Shown here piece after piece: positions 1-5,787 of a stretch of 6,482 bases of DNA. Source of the stretch: Falsiroseomonas sp044341625. Lineage in GTDB: Bacteria; Pseudomonadota; Alphaproteobacteria; Acetobacterales; Acetobacteraceae. The notes beneath the pieces were generated by a model that was not told the origin of the DNA, searched no databases, and saw only the letters and a program-made list of their open reading frames with translations. The stretch's first letter is position 1; each line of letters opens with the position of its first letter. Location of the stretch: the NCBI GenBank assembly GCA_044341625.1, contig JBIIRI010000180.1, forward strand, positions 1 to 6,482. Reading direction: 5' to 3'. The position numbers were made by a program, and so were the translations under genes.

Positions 1-359
1 GCGAATTGCCGCTGGTGCTGCGCCGTATCGCGGAGATGAGCGAGCAATACGGCCTGCAGGTCGCGAATGTCTTCCACGCTGGCGACGGCAACCTCCATCC
101 GCTCATCATGTTCAACGCCAACGACCCCGAAAGCTTTCGCAAGGCCGAGGCCTTCGGCGCCGATATCCTGAAGCTCTGCGTGGAAGTGGGCGGCTGCCTG
201 ACGGGCGAACACGGCGTCGGCGTCGAGAAGCGCGACCTGATGAATGTGCAGTTCCACGCGCATGAGCTGGACCAGCAGCGGCGCATCAAGTCGGCCTTCG
301 ACCCCGCTTGGCTGCTGAACCCGCATAAGGTTTTTCCGCTGTCGGTCGCCGCAGAATGA
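1..359 (+). CDS. glcD: Glycolate oxidase FAD-linked subunit GlcD, C-terminal fragment (5' end outside window)
   Basis: This is the last roughly 118 residues of the catalytic flavoprotein subunit of glycolate dehydrogenase, which oxidises glycolate (and often D-lactate) to glyoxylate and hands electrons to GlcE/GlcF at the inner membrane. The reading frame is already open at the left edge (first full codon at 3), so the N-terminal FAD-binding domain lies outside. What is visible belongs to the FAD-oxidase C-terminal domain: HAGDGNLHP at 75-101, a GEHGVGVEK motif at 204-230 and the terminal 'AFDP..LLNP.KVFP' signature that ends this family. These match my memory of E. coli GlcD closely, including the run before HAGDGN. 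The stop TGA at 357-359 overlaps the glcE start, which indicates translational coupling. A D-lactate dehydrogenase of the same superfamily is the alternative, but the adjacent glcE makes GlcD far more likely. Confidence 0.95.
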   Translation, partial: ELPLVLRRIAEMSEQYGLQVANVFHAGDGNLHPLIMFNANDPESFRKAEAFGADILKLCVEVGGCLTGEHGVGVEKRDLMNVQFHAHELDQQRRIKSAFDPAWLLNPHKVFPLSVAAE

Positions 360-1543
360 GCCTCTCATCCGCCCCCGCCGACGAGGCGGGCGTTGCCGCC
401 GCCGTCGCTTCGGCCACCGCCGCGCGCGAACCGCTGGCCATCGAAGGCCGCGGCACCAAGCGCGCGCTGCTGCGCCCGGTGCAGGCGGCGCGGACGCTGT
501 CCACGCGCAACCTGACCGGCATCACGCTCTATCGCCCGACGGAGCTTGTCATCTCCGCCCGCGCCGGCACGCCGCTGCCGGAGATCGAGGCGGCGCTGGC
601 CGAAGGCGGGCAGATGCTGGCGCCGGAGCCGCCCGACACGCGCGCGATCTTCGGTGGCGACGTGCCGGCGACGATCGGCGGGATCGTGGCCGCGAACCTC
701 TCCGGGCCAAGGCGCATCACGGTGGGCGCGATGCGCGACCACCTGCTCGGCATCCGCTTCGTGAACGGGGCGGGAGAGGTCGTGCGGTCCGGCGGGCGCG
801 TGCTGAAGAACGTCACGGGGCTCGATCTGTGCAAGCTGCTCGCGGGCAGCCACGGCACGCTCGGCGTCCTCACGGAAGTGACGCTGAAGGTGCTGCCGCG
901 CGCCGAGACCTCCGCGACGCTGGCCATCCGCGTGCCCGATATCGCCGCTGGCGTGCGGGCGCTGAGCGCGGGGCTCGGTAGCCCCTATGGCGTCACGGGC
1001 GCGGCGCTGTTGCCGGCCGGGCACGGGTCGCTCGCCGGCCCGGTCGCGCTGCTCCGGATCGAGGATTTCGCCACCTCCGTCGGCTATCGCACGGGGAAGC
1101 TGGCGGCGGAGCTCGCCCCGCATGGGAAGGCGCGGCTGCTGGAGGCGGCGGAGTCCGCCGCCCTCTGGACCGCGATCCGCGACGCGACCCCGCTGGGGGC
1201 TGCGGAGGGGGAGGCGGTGTGGCGCGTCTCCGTCCGGCCGAGCGCGGCCCCCGCTGTGGTTGCCGCCGCGACGGCGCTGGGCGGGCGCTGCCTGCTGGAT
1301 TGGGGCGGTGGGCTGGTCTGGATCGCGGGGCCGGCGACGGAAGCCGCCCATGCCGCCGTGGTCGCGGCCGCGACCGCCGCGCGCGGCACCTTCACCCTGT
1401 TCCGGGCGCCGGAACCGCTGCGCGCCGCCGTCGCCGTGCTGCCCGAGGAACCCGCCCCGCTCGTCGCCATCGGCGCGCGGGTGAAGGCGGCGCTGGACCC
1501 GGCGGGTGTGTTCAACCCGGGCCGGATGCGCGCGGGCCTGTAG
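356..1543 (+). CDS. glcE: Glycolate oxidase FAD-binding subunit GlcE
   Basis: A 395-residue second flavin-binding subunit of the glycolate dehydrogenase complex, needed together with GlcD and GlcF for activity. Residues about 5-186 form a PCMH-type FAD-binding domain: GRGTKR at 31-36, 'PTELVISARAGTPL' following, GGDVPATIGG from residue 100, and 'GGRVLKNVTGLDL' from residue 146 leading into 'GSHGTLGVLTEVTLKVLP'. The C-terminal half is alanine-rich and less conserved. It contains 'LLDWGGGLVWIAG' and finishes with 'LDPAGVFNPGRM', both diagnostic of GlcE. Length is close to the usual 350-400 residues. The ATG overlaps the glcD stop as ATGA, so the start is fixed by coupling. Downstream the expected glcF does not follow directly; a palindromic element and an oppositely oriented gene come first. 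Confidence 0.95.
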   Translation: MSLSSAPADEAGVAAAVASATAAREPLAIEGRGTKRALLRPVQAARTLSTRNLTGITLYRPTELVISARAGTPLPEIEAALAEGGQMLAPEPPDTRAIFGGDVPATIGGIVAANLSGPRRITVGAMRDHLLGIRFVNGAGEVVRSGGRVLKNVTGLDLCKLLAGSHGTLGVLTEVTLKVLPRAETSATLAIRVPDIAAGVRALSAGLGSPYGVTGAALLPAGHGSLAGPVALLRIEDFATSVGYRTGKLAAELAPHGKARLLEAAESAALWTAIRDATPLGAAEGEAVWRVSVRPSAAPAVVAAATALGGRCLLDWGGGLVWIAGPATEAAHAAVVAAATAARGTFTLFRAPEPLRAAVAVLPEEPAPLVAIGARVKAALDPAGVFNPGRMRAGL

Positions 1544-1558
1544 CGCTTCGCCACATTT

Positions 1559-1660
1559 TACCCTCTCCCCCCAACGGGGGGGGGTTCGACGCACTGCGTC
1601 GAACGCCGAAGTCGCGGCGGGTCACCGCCGCCTACGCAGGCTGGCAGGGTGAGGGGGGAG
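1559..1660. repeat. Compound GC-rich palindromic element between convergent genes (candidate interspersed repeat / bidirectional terminator)
   Basis: The 178-base gap between the convergent glcE and DUF4239 genes contains three hairpins in a row. One is a C6 run (1567-1572) facing a G9 run (1576-1584). The second is a perfect 9-bp stem TTCGACGCA/TGCGTCGAA (1585-1593 and 1595-1603) with a one-base loop. The third is a 6-bp stem CGGCGG/CCGCCG (1615-1620 and 1625-1630) with loop GTCA. The block is bounded by CCCTCTCCCC on the left (1561-1570) and AGGGTGAGGGG on the right (1646-1656), roughly complementary in style. There is no long T-tract, so a classical intrinsic terminator is not shown, though strong structure between convergent genes could stop transcription from both sides. 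The layout resembles the small non-coding palindromic repeats scattered in many alphaproteobacterial genomes; that it is repeated elsewhere is inference. Confidence 0.55.
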
Positions 1661-1721
1661 CGCGGGATATGAAACGCCCGCGCCCACCGCGCCCACCTTC
1701 GATCAGCCCCCCCCGACACGC

Positions 1722-2543
1722 CTATCGCGGCGCCGGCGGAATCGGCATCCCCCCCGCGAAGCCCTCCCGCGTCCACTCATAAGGCGCGATATCCACCCGC
1801 GCGGCGCCGAGCCGGGGATTGGCGAGGTCCACGATCATCGTCAGGCAGCCGCTCCAGGCGACCAGCAGCAGGGCGCCGACCACGGGATGCCAGCGCCGCC
1901 TGAGCCCCCATTGGTAGCCGATCGCGCCCACGCTCACGATGGTCAGCCCCAGCAGCAGCGCCGGCAATTCGGGCGGGGTCTGGGTGCGGAAGGCCCAGCG
2001 CTGTTCGGTGGTGCGGTCGAAAACCTCGTTCAGGGAGGCCAGAAGCGAGACCACGACAGGGTCCGTCCGCTCCTGTGCGATGGCGGCGGCGTGGCCCCAG
2101 ATCAGCGCCTGGGCGCGCCCCGTGGCCTCGATGCTCGCGGCGAGTTCGGGGCTGTTGCGATCGGCCTTGATCCAGGCGATGCGGTCCGCCGTGTAGCCCT
2201 CCAGCAGGCGCGCCACTTCCGCGCCCCTGGGATGGCCGACGGCCTGGGCACGCAGCCAGGCGGTGCCGATGGCGTTCGCTTCATCGAGCGCGGCGCGGCG
2301 GCGGTCGTCATAGCGCTTGTCGGCGAGACCGATGGAGATGCTGAGCGTGAAGGCCAGCAGACCCAGCAGGCCGCCGACCACCACCCCGATCCCCTCCACC
2401 GTATCGGCATCCCCGGCGTCGATGCGCCGCGCCTGCCGCTGGCCGATCCGCGCCCCGGCCCAGAGCGCCAGGAACTGCACCGCCAGCATCAGCCCGGCGA
2501 ACAGGACAAGGCTGGCCGAGGCGATGTCCATCAGCATGGTCAT
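1722..2543 (-). CDS. DUF4239 / bestrophin-like four-helix membrane protein
   Basis: A 273-residue inner-membrane protein with four predicted transmembrane segments at about residues 9-30, 49-72, 192-213 and 218-240. These enclose a soluble, largely helical middle (about 75-190). The architecture of two N-terminal helices, a central domain and two C-terminal helices fits the DUF4239 family, also called bestrophin-like. So do the stretch 'GLLGLLAFTLSISIGLADKRYDDRR' (59-83), 'EANAIGTAWLRA' (88-99) and the post-TM4 'VDLANPRLGAARVDIAPYEW' (238-257). The function of this family is not established; relatedness to bestrophin anion channels is a fold-level suggestion only. I chose the ATG at 2543 because AAAGGA lies upstream with about 8 bases of spacing; the ATG at 2567 would add 8 residues but lacks a well-placed ribosome site. 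The gene points against the glc genes, converging on glcE and diverging from glcF. Confidence 0.8.
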   Translation of the reverse strand: MTMLMDIASASLVLFAGLMLAVQFLALWAGARIGQRQARRIDAGDADTVEGIGVVVGGLLGLLAFTLSISIGLADKRYDDRRRAALDEANAIGTAWLRAQAVGHPRGAEVARLLEGYTADRIAWIKADRNSPELAASIEATGRAQALIWGHAAAIAQERTDPVVVSLLASLNEVFDRTTEQRWAFRTQTPPELPALLLGLTIVSVGAIGYQWGLRRRWHPVVGALLLVAWSGCLTMIVDLANPRLGAARVDIAPYEWTREGFAGGMPIPPAPR

Positions 2544-2557
2544 GGCGAATTCCTTTC

Positions 2558-2627
2558 GGTTTCGCATCCTGCGGCGTCCCCGGCAGGGACCGCAAGCATC
2601 CCGCCTTCCCCTTCGCCGCGCGAAACC
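2558..2627. promoter_or_regulatory. Nested inverted repeats in the divergent DUF4239/glcF intergenic region
   Basis: The 112 bases between the two divergent starts must carry the promoters for both genes unless each is read through from outside. An 8-bp inverted repeat, GGTTTCGC (2558-2565) and GCGAAACC (2620-2627), encloses a smaller hairpin. That hairpin pairs TGCG (2570-2573) with CGCA (2591-2594) and GTCCC (2576-2580) with GGGAC (2586-2590), with a two-base bulge and the loop CGGCA. Arms of this kind could be an operator for a dimeric regulator or an RNA structure in the leader, but no regulator gene is in view. I could not identify convincing -35/-10 hexamers; TATGTG near 2629-2634 is only a weak candidate. 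Chance inverted repeats are common in DNA this rich in GC. Confidence 0.3.
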
Positions 2628-2655
2628 CTATGTGCCGAAGCCTCAGGGGGGACCG

Positions 2656-3987
2656 ATGCAGACCAGCTTCACCGAGGACCGGCTCCGCGATCCCGACATC
2701 GCCGAGAGCAACAAGATCCTCCGCACCTGCGTCCATTGCGGCTTCTGCACGGCGACCTGCCCGACCTTCGTGCTGCTGGGCGACGAACTGGATAGCCCGC
2801 GCGGCCGCATCTACCTGATCAAGGACATGCTGGAGAATGACCGCCCGGCGACTCCGGAGGTGGTGAAGCATGTGGATCGCTGCCTGTCCTGCCTGTCCTG
2901 CATGACCACCTGCCCGTCCGGCGTGAACTACATGCATCTGGTCGACCATGCCCGGCGCCACATCGAAGACACCTATGAGCGGCCGAAGCCAGAGCGCGCG
3001 CTGCGGAAGCTGCTGTCCTTCCTGCTGCCCTATCCGCGGCGCTTCCGCCTGGCGCTGCTCGGCAGCGCACTGGCGCGGCCGTTGGCGCGGCTGGTGCCGG
3101 GGACGTCCATGACGGCGCAGCGGCTGCGCGCGATGATGGAACTCGCCCCTTCCTCCGTCCCCTCGCCGAGCCATGTCGAGAAGCCGGGGGTGCACCGGGC
3201 CGAAGGGGTGCGGCGCGGGCGTGTCGCGCTGCTGGCGGGCTGCGCGCAGCAGGTGCTGGCGCCCTCGATCAATGAGGCGACGATCCGCCTGCTGACGCGG
3301 ATGGGGATCGAGGTGGTGGTCACCGCGTCCCAGGGCTGCTGCGGCGCGCTCGACCATCATATGGGCCATCACGACCCGGCGATGCGCCTGGCGCGCGCCA
3401 ATATCGAAGCCTGGCACGCGGAGCTTGAGGGCGAGGGTCTGGACGCCGTGGTGGTCAACGCCTCCGGCTGCGGGACCACGGTGAAGGATTACGGCTTCAT
3501 GTTCCGCGCCGAGGCGCCCGACATCGCCGCGAAGGCCGAGAAGGTGGCGGCGCTGGCAAAGGATGTCTCCGAAGTTCTGCTGGCCTTCGGCTACCAGCCC
3601 TCGCGCGCGGCGCCGGGGCTGACGGTGGCCTATCACGCGGCCTGCAGCCTGCAGCACGGCCAGAAGATCACCGCCGCGCCGAAGGACCTGCTGAAGCGCG
3701 CCGGCTTCGCGGTGAAGGAACCGGCGGAAGGGCATCTCTGCTGCGGGTCCGCCGGCACCTACAACCTGATGCAGCCCGAGATCAGCGGAAAGCTGCGGGA
3801 GCGGAAGCTGTCCAACCTGGAACGCACCAAGGCTGACATCATCGCATCCGGCAATATCGGCTGCATGACGCAGTTGGCCGGCGGCGCGATGCCGACGGTG
3901 CATACGGTGGAGTTGCTGGATTGGATGGCCGGCGGGCCGGAACCCGCCCAGGTCGCCACCGCCCGGACCGCGCGCGCCGCCGCTTGA
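2656..3987 (+). CDS. glcF: Glycolate oxidase iron-sulfur subunit GlcF
   Basis: A 443-residue electron-transfer subunit of glycolate dehydrogenase that links the flavin subunits to the membrane quinone pool. Two CX2CX2CX3CP motifs, at residues 25-36 (C25, C28, C31, C35) and 76-87 (C76, C79, C82, C86), are bacterial ferredoxin-type [4Fe-4S] ligand sets. Two cysteine-rich CCG domains follow: C196, CCG 228-230 and C272 in the first; C330, CCG 362-364 and C403 in the second. These are typical of GlcF and heterodisulfide-reductase-like subunits. Length is slightly above the usual 400-440. I chose the ATG at 2656 because a purine-rich AGGGGGGA lies directly upstream and homology begins immediately (MQTSFTEDRLRDP). 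The open frame runs on upstream to 2317, but that part is antisense to the DUF4239 gene and does not look like protein of this family. The gene is separated from glcE by about 1.1 kb, whereas glcDEF is usually contiguous. Confidence 0.95.
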   Translation: MQTSFTEDRLRDPDIAESNKILRTCVHCGFCTATCPTFVLLGDELDSPRGRIYLIKDMLENDRPATPEVVKHVDRCLSCLSCMTTCPSGVNYMHLVDHARRHIEDTYERPKPERALRKLLSFLLPYPRRFRLALLGSALARPLARLVPGTSMTAQRLRAMMELAPSSVPSPSHVEKPGVHRAEGVRRGRVALLAGCAQQVLAPSINEATIRLLTRMGIEVVVTASQGCCGALDHHMGHHDPAMRLARANIEAWHAELEGEGLDAVVVNASGCGTTVKDYGFMFRAEAPDIAAKAEKVAALAKDVSEVLLAFGYQPSRAAPGLTVAYHAACSLQHGQKITAAPKDLLKRAGFAVKEPAEGHLCCGSAGTYNLMQPEISGKLRERKLSNLERTKADIIASGNIGCMTQLAGGAMPTVHTVELLDWMAGGPEPAQVATARTARAAA

Positions 3988-3989
3988 CA

Positions 3990-4006
3990 GGCGGGGCCAT
4001 CCCGCC
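3990..4006 (+). terminator. Weak hairpin after glcF
   Basis: GGCGGG (3990-3995) and CCCGCC (4001-4006) form a 6-bp GC stem with a five-base loop, starting three bases after the glcF stop codon and followed by AGTTTG. The T-run is too short for a confident intrinsic terminator. It may only attenuate read-through into the binding-protein gene 46 bases downstream. Confidence 0.25.
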
Positions 4007-4033
4007 AGTTTGCCGCCCCTGACCGGGAGAGAA

Positions 4034-5044
4034 ATGTCCATGCGCCGCCGCGCCCTGCTGCAACACGCCGCCCTGTTGGTCCCCGCCCTGGCGACCCCGG
4101 CCCTGGCCCAGCCGGCCTTCCCGGACCGGCCGATCTCCCTCGTCGTGCCCTTCACGGCCGGCGGCTCCACCGACATCGCCGCGCGCATCCTGGCGGAGCG
4201 GCTGGCGCCGCGCCTTGGCCCCAATGCCCGGATCGTGGTGGAGAATCGCGCCGGCGCGGGCGGATCGCTCGGGGCCGATCATGTGCGGCGGCAGGCGCCG
4301 GACGGCTATACGCTGCTGCTGGCCACCGCTTCCTCCCACGCCACCAACCCGGCGGCGCTGCCGGCCACCACCCCCTATGATCCGGTCGCGGATTTCAGCC
4401 ATGTCGCGATCATAGGCGGCGGGCCGATGGTGCTGGTGGTCCCCGGGCGGTCCCCGTACCGGACCCTGCCCGAGCTGTTCGCCGCCGCCCGCGCCCGCCC
4501 AGGCGCGCTGAGCTTCGGCACCTCCGGCGCCGGCGGCATCGGCCACCTGACGGCGGAATTCGTCATGTTCCGCGGCGGCGGCGCGGCCGGGCCGCTGAAG
4601 GCGGAACACATCCCCTATCGCGGCGGCGCGCAGGTGCTGGCGGCGATGGCCTCCGGCGAGTTGGATTTCTCGGTGGAGGTCCTCGCCTCCGCCGCCCCGC
4701 ATGTGCGCGACGGCACCTCCCGCGCGCTCGCGGTGACGGTGCCGCGCCGCCACCCGCTGTTCCCGGATGTGCCCTCGGTCGCGGAATACGGGCTGACGGA
4801 TGTCGAGATCACCACCTGGAACGTGCTGCTCGCGCCGCGCGGCCTGCCGCCCGCTTTGCTCGCGCGGCTGAACGAGGCGGTGGGCGCCGCCCTGGCCGAG
4901 CCCGCGCTGCGCGATCGCATGGCCGCCGCCGGGGTGGACGCCGCCCAGCCGTCGACGCCCGAGGAGACGCGCGCCTTCGTCGCCGCCGAACTCGCGAAGT
5001 TCCGCGCCATCGTCCGCGACGCCAATATCCAGCTCGGCCGCTGA
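4034..5044 (+). CDS. Bug/TctC-family periplasmic substrate-binding protein (tripartite tricarboxylate transporter type)
   Basis: A 336-residue exported solute-binding protein of the Bug family, which captures small carboxylates or related molecules in the periplasm, in some cases for a TctAB-type transporter. The N-terminus is a signal peptide: MSMRRR, a hydrophobic core and a likely cleavage after ALA (residue 25). The mature protein opens with the family signature 'FPDRPISLVVPFTAGGSTDIAAR' (29-51), then 'VVENRAGAGGSLGAD' (68-82) and 'PDGYTLLLAT' (89-98). Later come 'LSFGTSGAGGIGHLTAEF', 'IPYRGGAQVLAAMASGELD' and 'FPDVPSVAEYG', all in the expected order. Length is normal. ATG 4034 sits only four bases after GGGAG (4025-4029) and ATG 4040 sits ten after it, so either may be used; the difference is two residues. 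No TctA or TctB gene is visible, which is common because Bug proteins are often orphans. The ligand cannot be read from the sequence; glycolate is only a guess from location. Confidence 0.92.
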   Translation: MSMRRRALLQHAALLVPALATPALAQPAFPDRPISLVVPFTAGGSTDIAARILAERLAPRLGPNARIVVENRAGAGGSLGADHVRRQAPDGYTLLLATASSHATNPAALPATTPYDPVADFSHVAIIGGGPMVLVVPGRSPYRTLPELFAAARARPGALSFGTSGAGGIGHLTAEFVMFRGGGAAGPLKAEHIPYRGGAQVLAAMASGELDFSVEVLASAAPHVRDGTSRALAVTVPRRHPLFPDVPSVAEYGLTDVEITTWNVLLAPRGLPPALLARLNEAVGAALAEPALRDRMAAAGVDAAQPSTPEETRAFVAAELAKFRAIVRDANIQLGR

Positions 5045-5096
5045 GGCCAGGCCGGGAGGCTTGCATCGGGCGGGGCGGATGGCGGAGGCTTCCCCG

Positions 5097-5687
5097 ATGT
5101 TCCGTCGCGCCCTGCTAACCTGGCTGCTAACCGCCCCGCTCGGCCTGCCCGCCTTGGCCCAGCCGGCGGCGCCGGGCGGCGGGCGGCCGGATGCCACGTC
5201 CCAGCGCCGCGCCGAGCTTGACCGTCTGTTCCAGGCGTTGAAGGACGCGCCCGATGCGTCGGGAGCGCAATTCGTCGAAGGGCGCATCCGCGCGGCCTGG
5301 GCGCAGGCCGTCTCGCCGGCGGCGCAGCTGCTGGTCCGGCGCGGGGCGCGCAACCTGCAAGGCCAGGCGGCCGATGAGGCGCTGGAGGATTTCGACGCCG
5401 CGCTGGTGCTGGAACCGGGCGCGCCGGATGTCTGGCTGATGCGCGCCCGCGCCCTTGCCGCGCTCGGCGACCCCGCCGCCGCTGCCCGCGATATCCAGGA
5501 AGCGCTGCGGCTGGAGCCGCGCCATTTCGGGGCGCTGCTGCAACTTTCCGACCTGCAGGCGGAGGTCGGCGACGCGCGAGGCGCGCTGCGGAGCCTGGAC
5601 GCCGCGCTCGCGCTGCATCCGCGTCTGCCGGGCGGGGAGGACAAGCGGCGCGAGTTGCGGCGGCAGGCCGAGGGCGACGCGTTGTAG
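5097..5687 (+). CDS. Small exported tetratricopeptide-repeat protein
   Basis: A 196-residue protein with an N-terminal signal peptide (MFRRALLTWLL..., likely cleavage after the PALA at residues 18-21), so it is probably periplasmic. A short helical region (about 36-72, 'LDRLFQALKDAPDASGAQFVEGRIRAAWAQ') is followed by three TPR units at about 74-107, 108-141 and 142-175. Each ends with the typical A-L-x-L-x-P pattern (ALVLEP, ALRLEP, ALALHP). The order 'LDxLFxxLK.AP' then TPRs with 'LEPRHFGALLQL' is what I recall from a widespread alphaproteobacterial TPR family of unknown function; TPRs normally mediate protein-protein contacts. ATG 5097 is chosen because GGAGG (5084-5088) lies eight bases upstream and the signal peptide then starts cleanly. 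In-frame TTG 5061 and ATG 5079 are alternatives; GGAGGCTT also occurs at 5055-5062. The gap to the preceding gene is 52 bases without a clear terminator, so co-transcription is possible. Confidence 0.85.
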   Translation: MFRRALLTWLLTAPLGLPALAQPAAPGGGRPDATSQRRAELDRLFQALKDAPDASGAQFVEGRIRAAWAQAVSPAAQLLVRRGARNLQGQAADEALEDFDAALVLEPGAPDVWLMRARALAALGDPAAAARDIQEALRLEPRHFGALLQLSDLQAEVGDARGALRSLDAALALHPRLPGGEDKRRELRRQAEGDAL

Positions 5688-5702
5688 CCCTGCCCGCACC
5701 GC

Positions 5703-5748
5703 CGCCGCGCCGCCCATGCCGGCGCAACGCGCGGATGGCGGCGGGCGG
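5703..5748 (+). terminator. Imperfect GC-rich inverted repeat after the TPR gene
   Basis: CCGCCGCGCCGCCCAT (about 5702-5717) and ATGGCGGCGGGCGG (5735-5748) are imperfectly complementary and could fold into a long GC-rich stem between the TPR stop and ada. There is no following T-tract, so termination is only a possibility. The loop contains GCGCAA (5722-5727), which resembles the right half of the E. coli Ada box. Confidence 0.22.
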
Positions 5749-5787
5749 GCCAGCGGCGCCAGATGGGCGGGACAGGAGAGCCGATCG

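Noticed and set aside
365..1594. Long minus-strand open frame (409 codons) antisense to glcE
   Set aside because: It is a GC-composition shadow of glcE: an arginine/glycine/alanine-rich translation with no recognisable domain, while glcE on the plus strand matches its family throughout.
2317..2655. N-terminal extension of glcF to an upstream start
   Set aside because: The extra 113 residues are antisense to the DUF4239 gene, show no similarity in style to GlcF, and a good ribosome site plus the usual GlcF N-terminus are found at 2656.
1544..2655. A mobile element inserted between glcE and glcF
   Set aside because: No transposase or integrase, no terminal inverted repeats bracketing the segment and no target-site duplication could be seen; only the palindromic element and the DUF4239 gene are present.
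1887..2795. Plus-strand open frame of 302 codons opposite the DUF4239 gene
   Set aside because: The minus-strand product has four membrane helices and family motifs, whereas the plus-strand translation is Gln/Gly/Arg-rich noise that also overlaps the glcF start in another frame.
2308..4224. Minus-strand open frame of 638 codons across glcF
   Set aside because: It lies antisense to the well-supported glcF, crosses into the DUF4239 gene and the Bug gene, and has a low-complexity R/G/H-rich composition; very high GC suppresses stop codons in the opposite frame.
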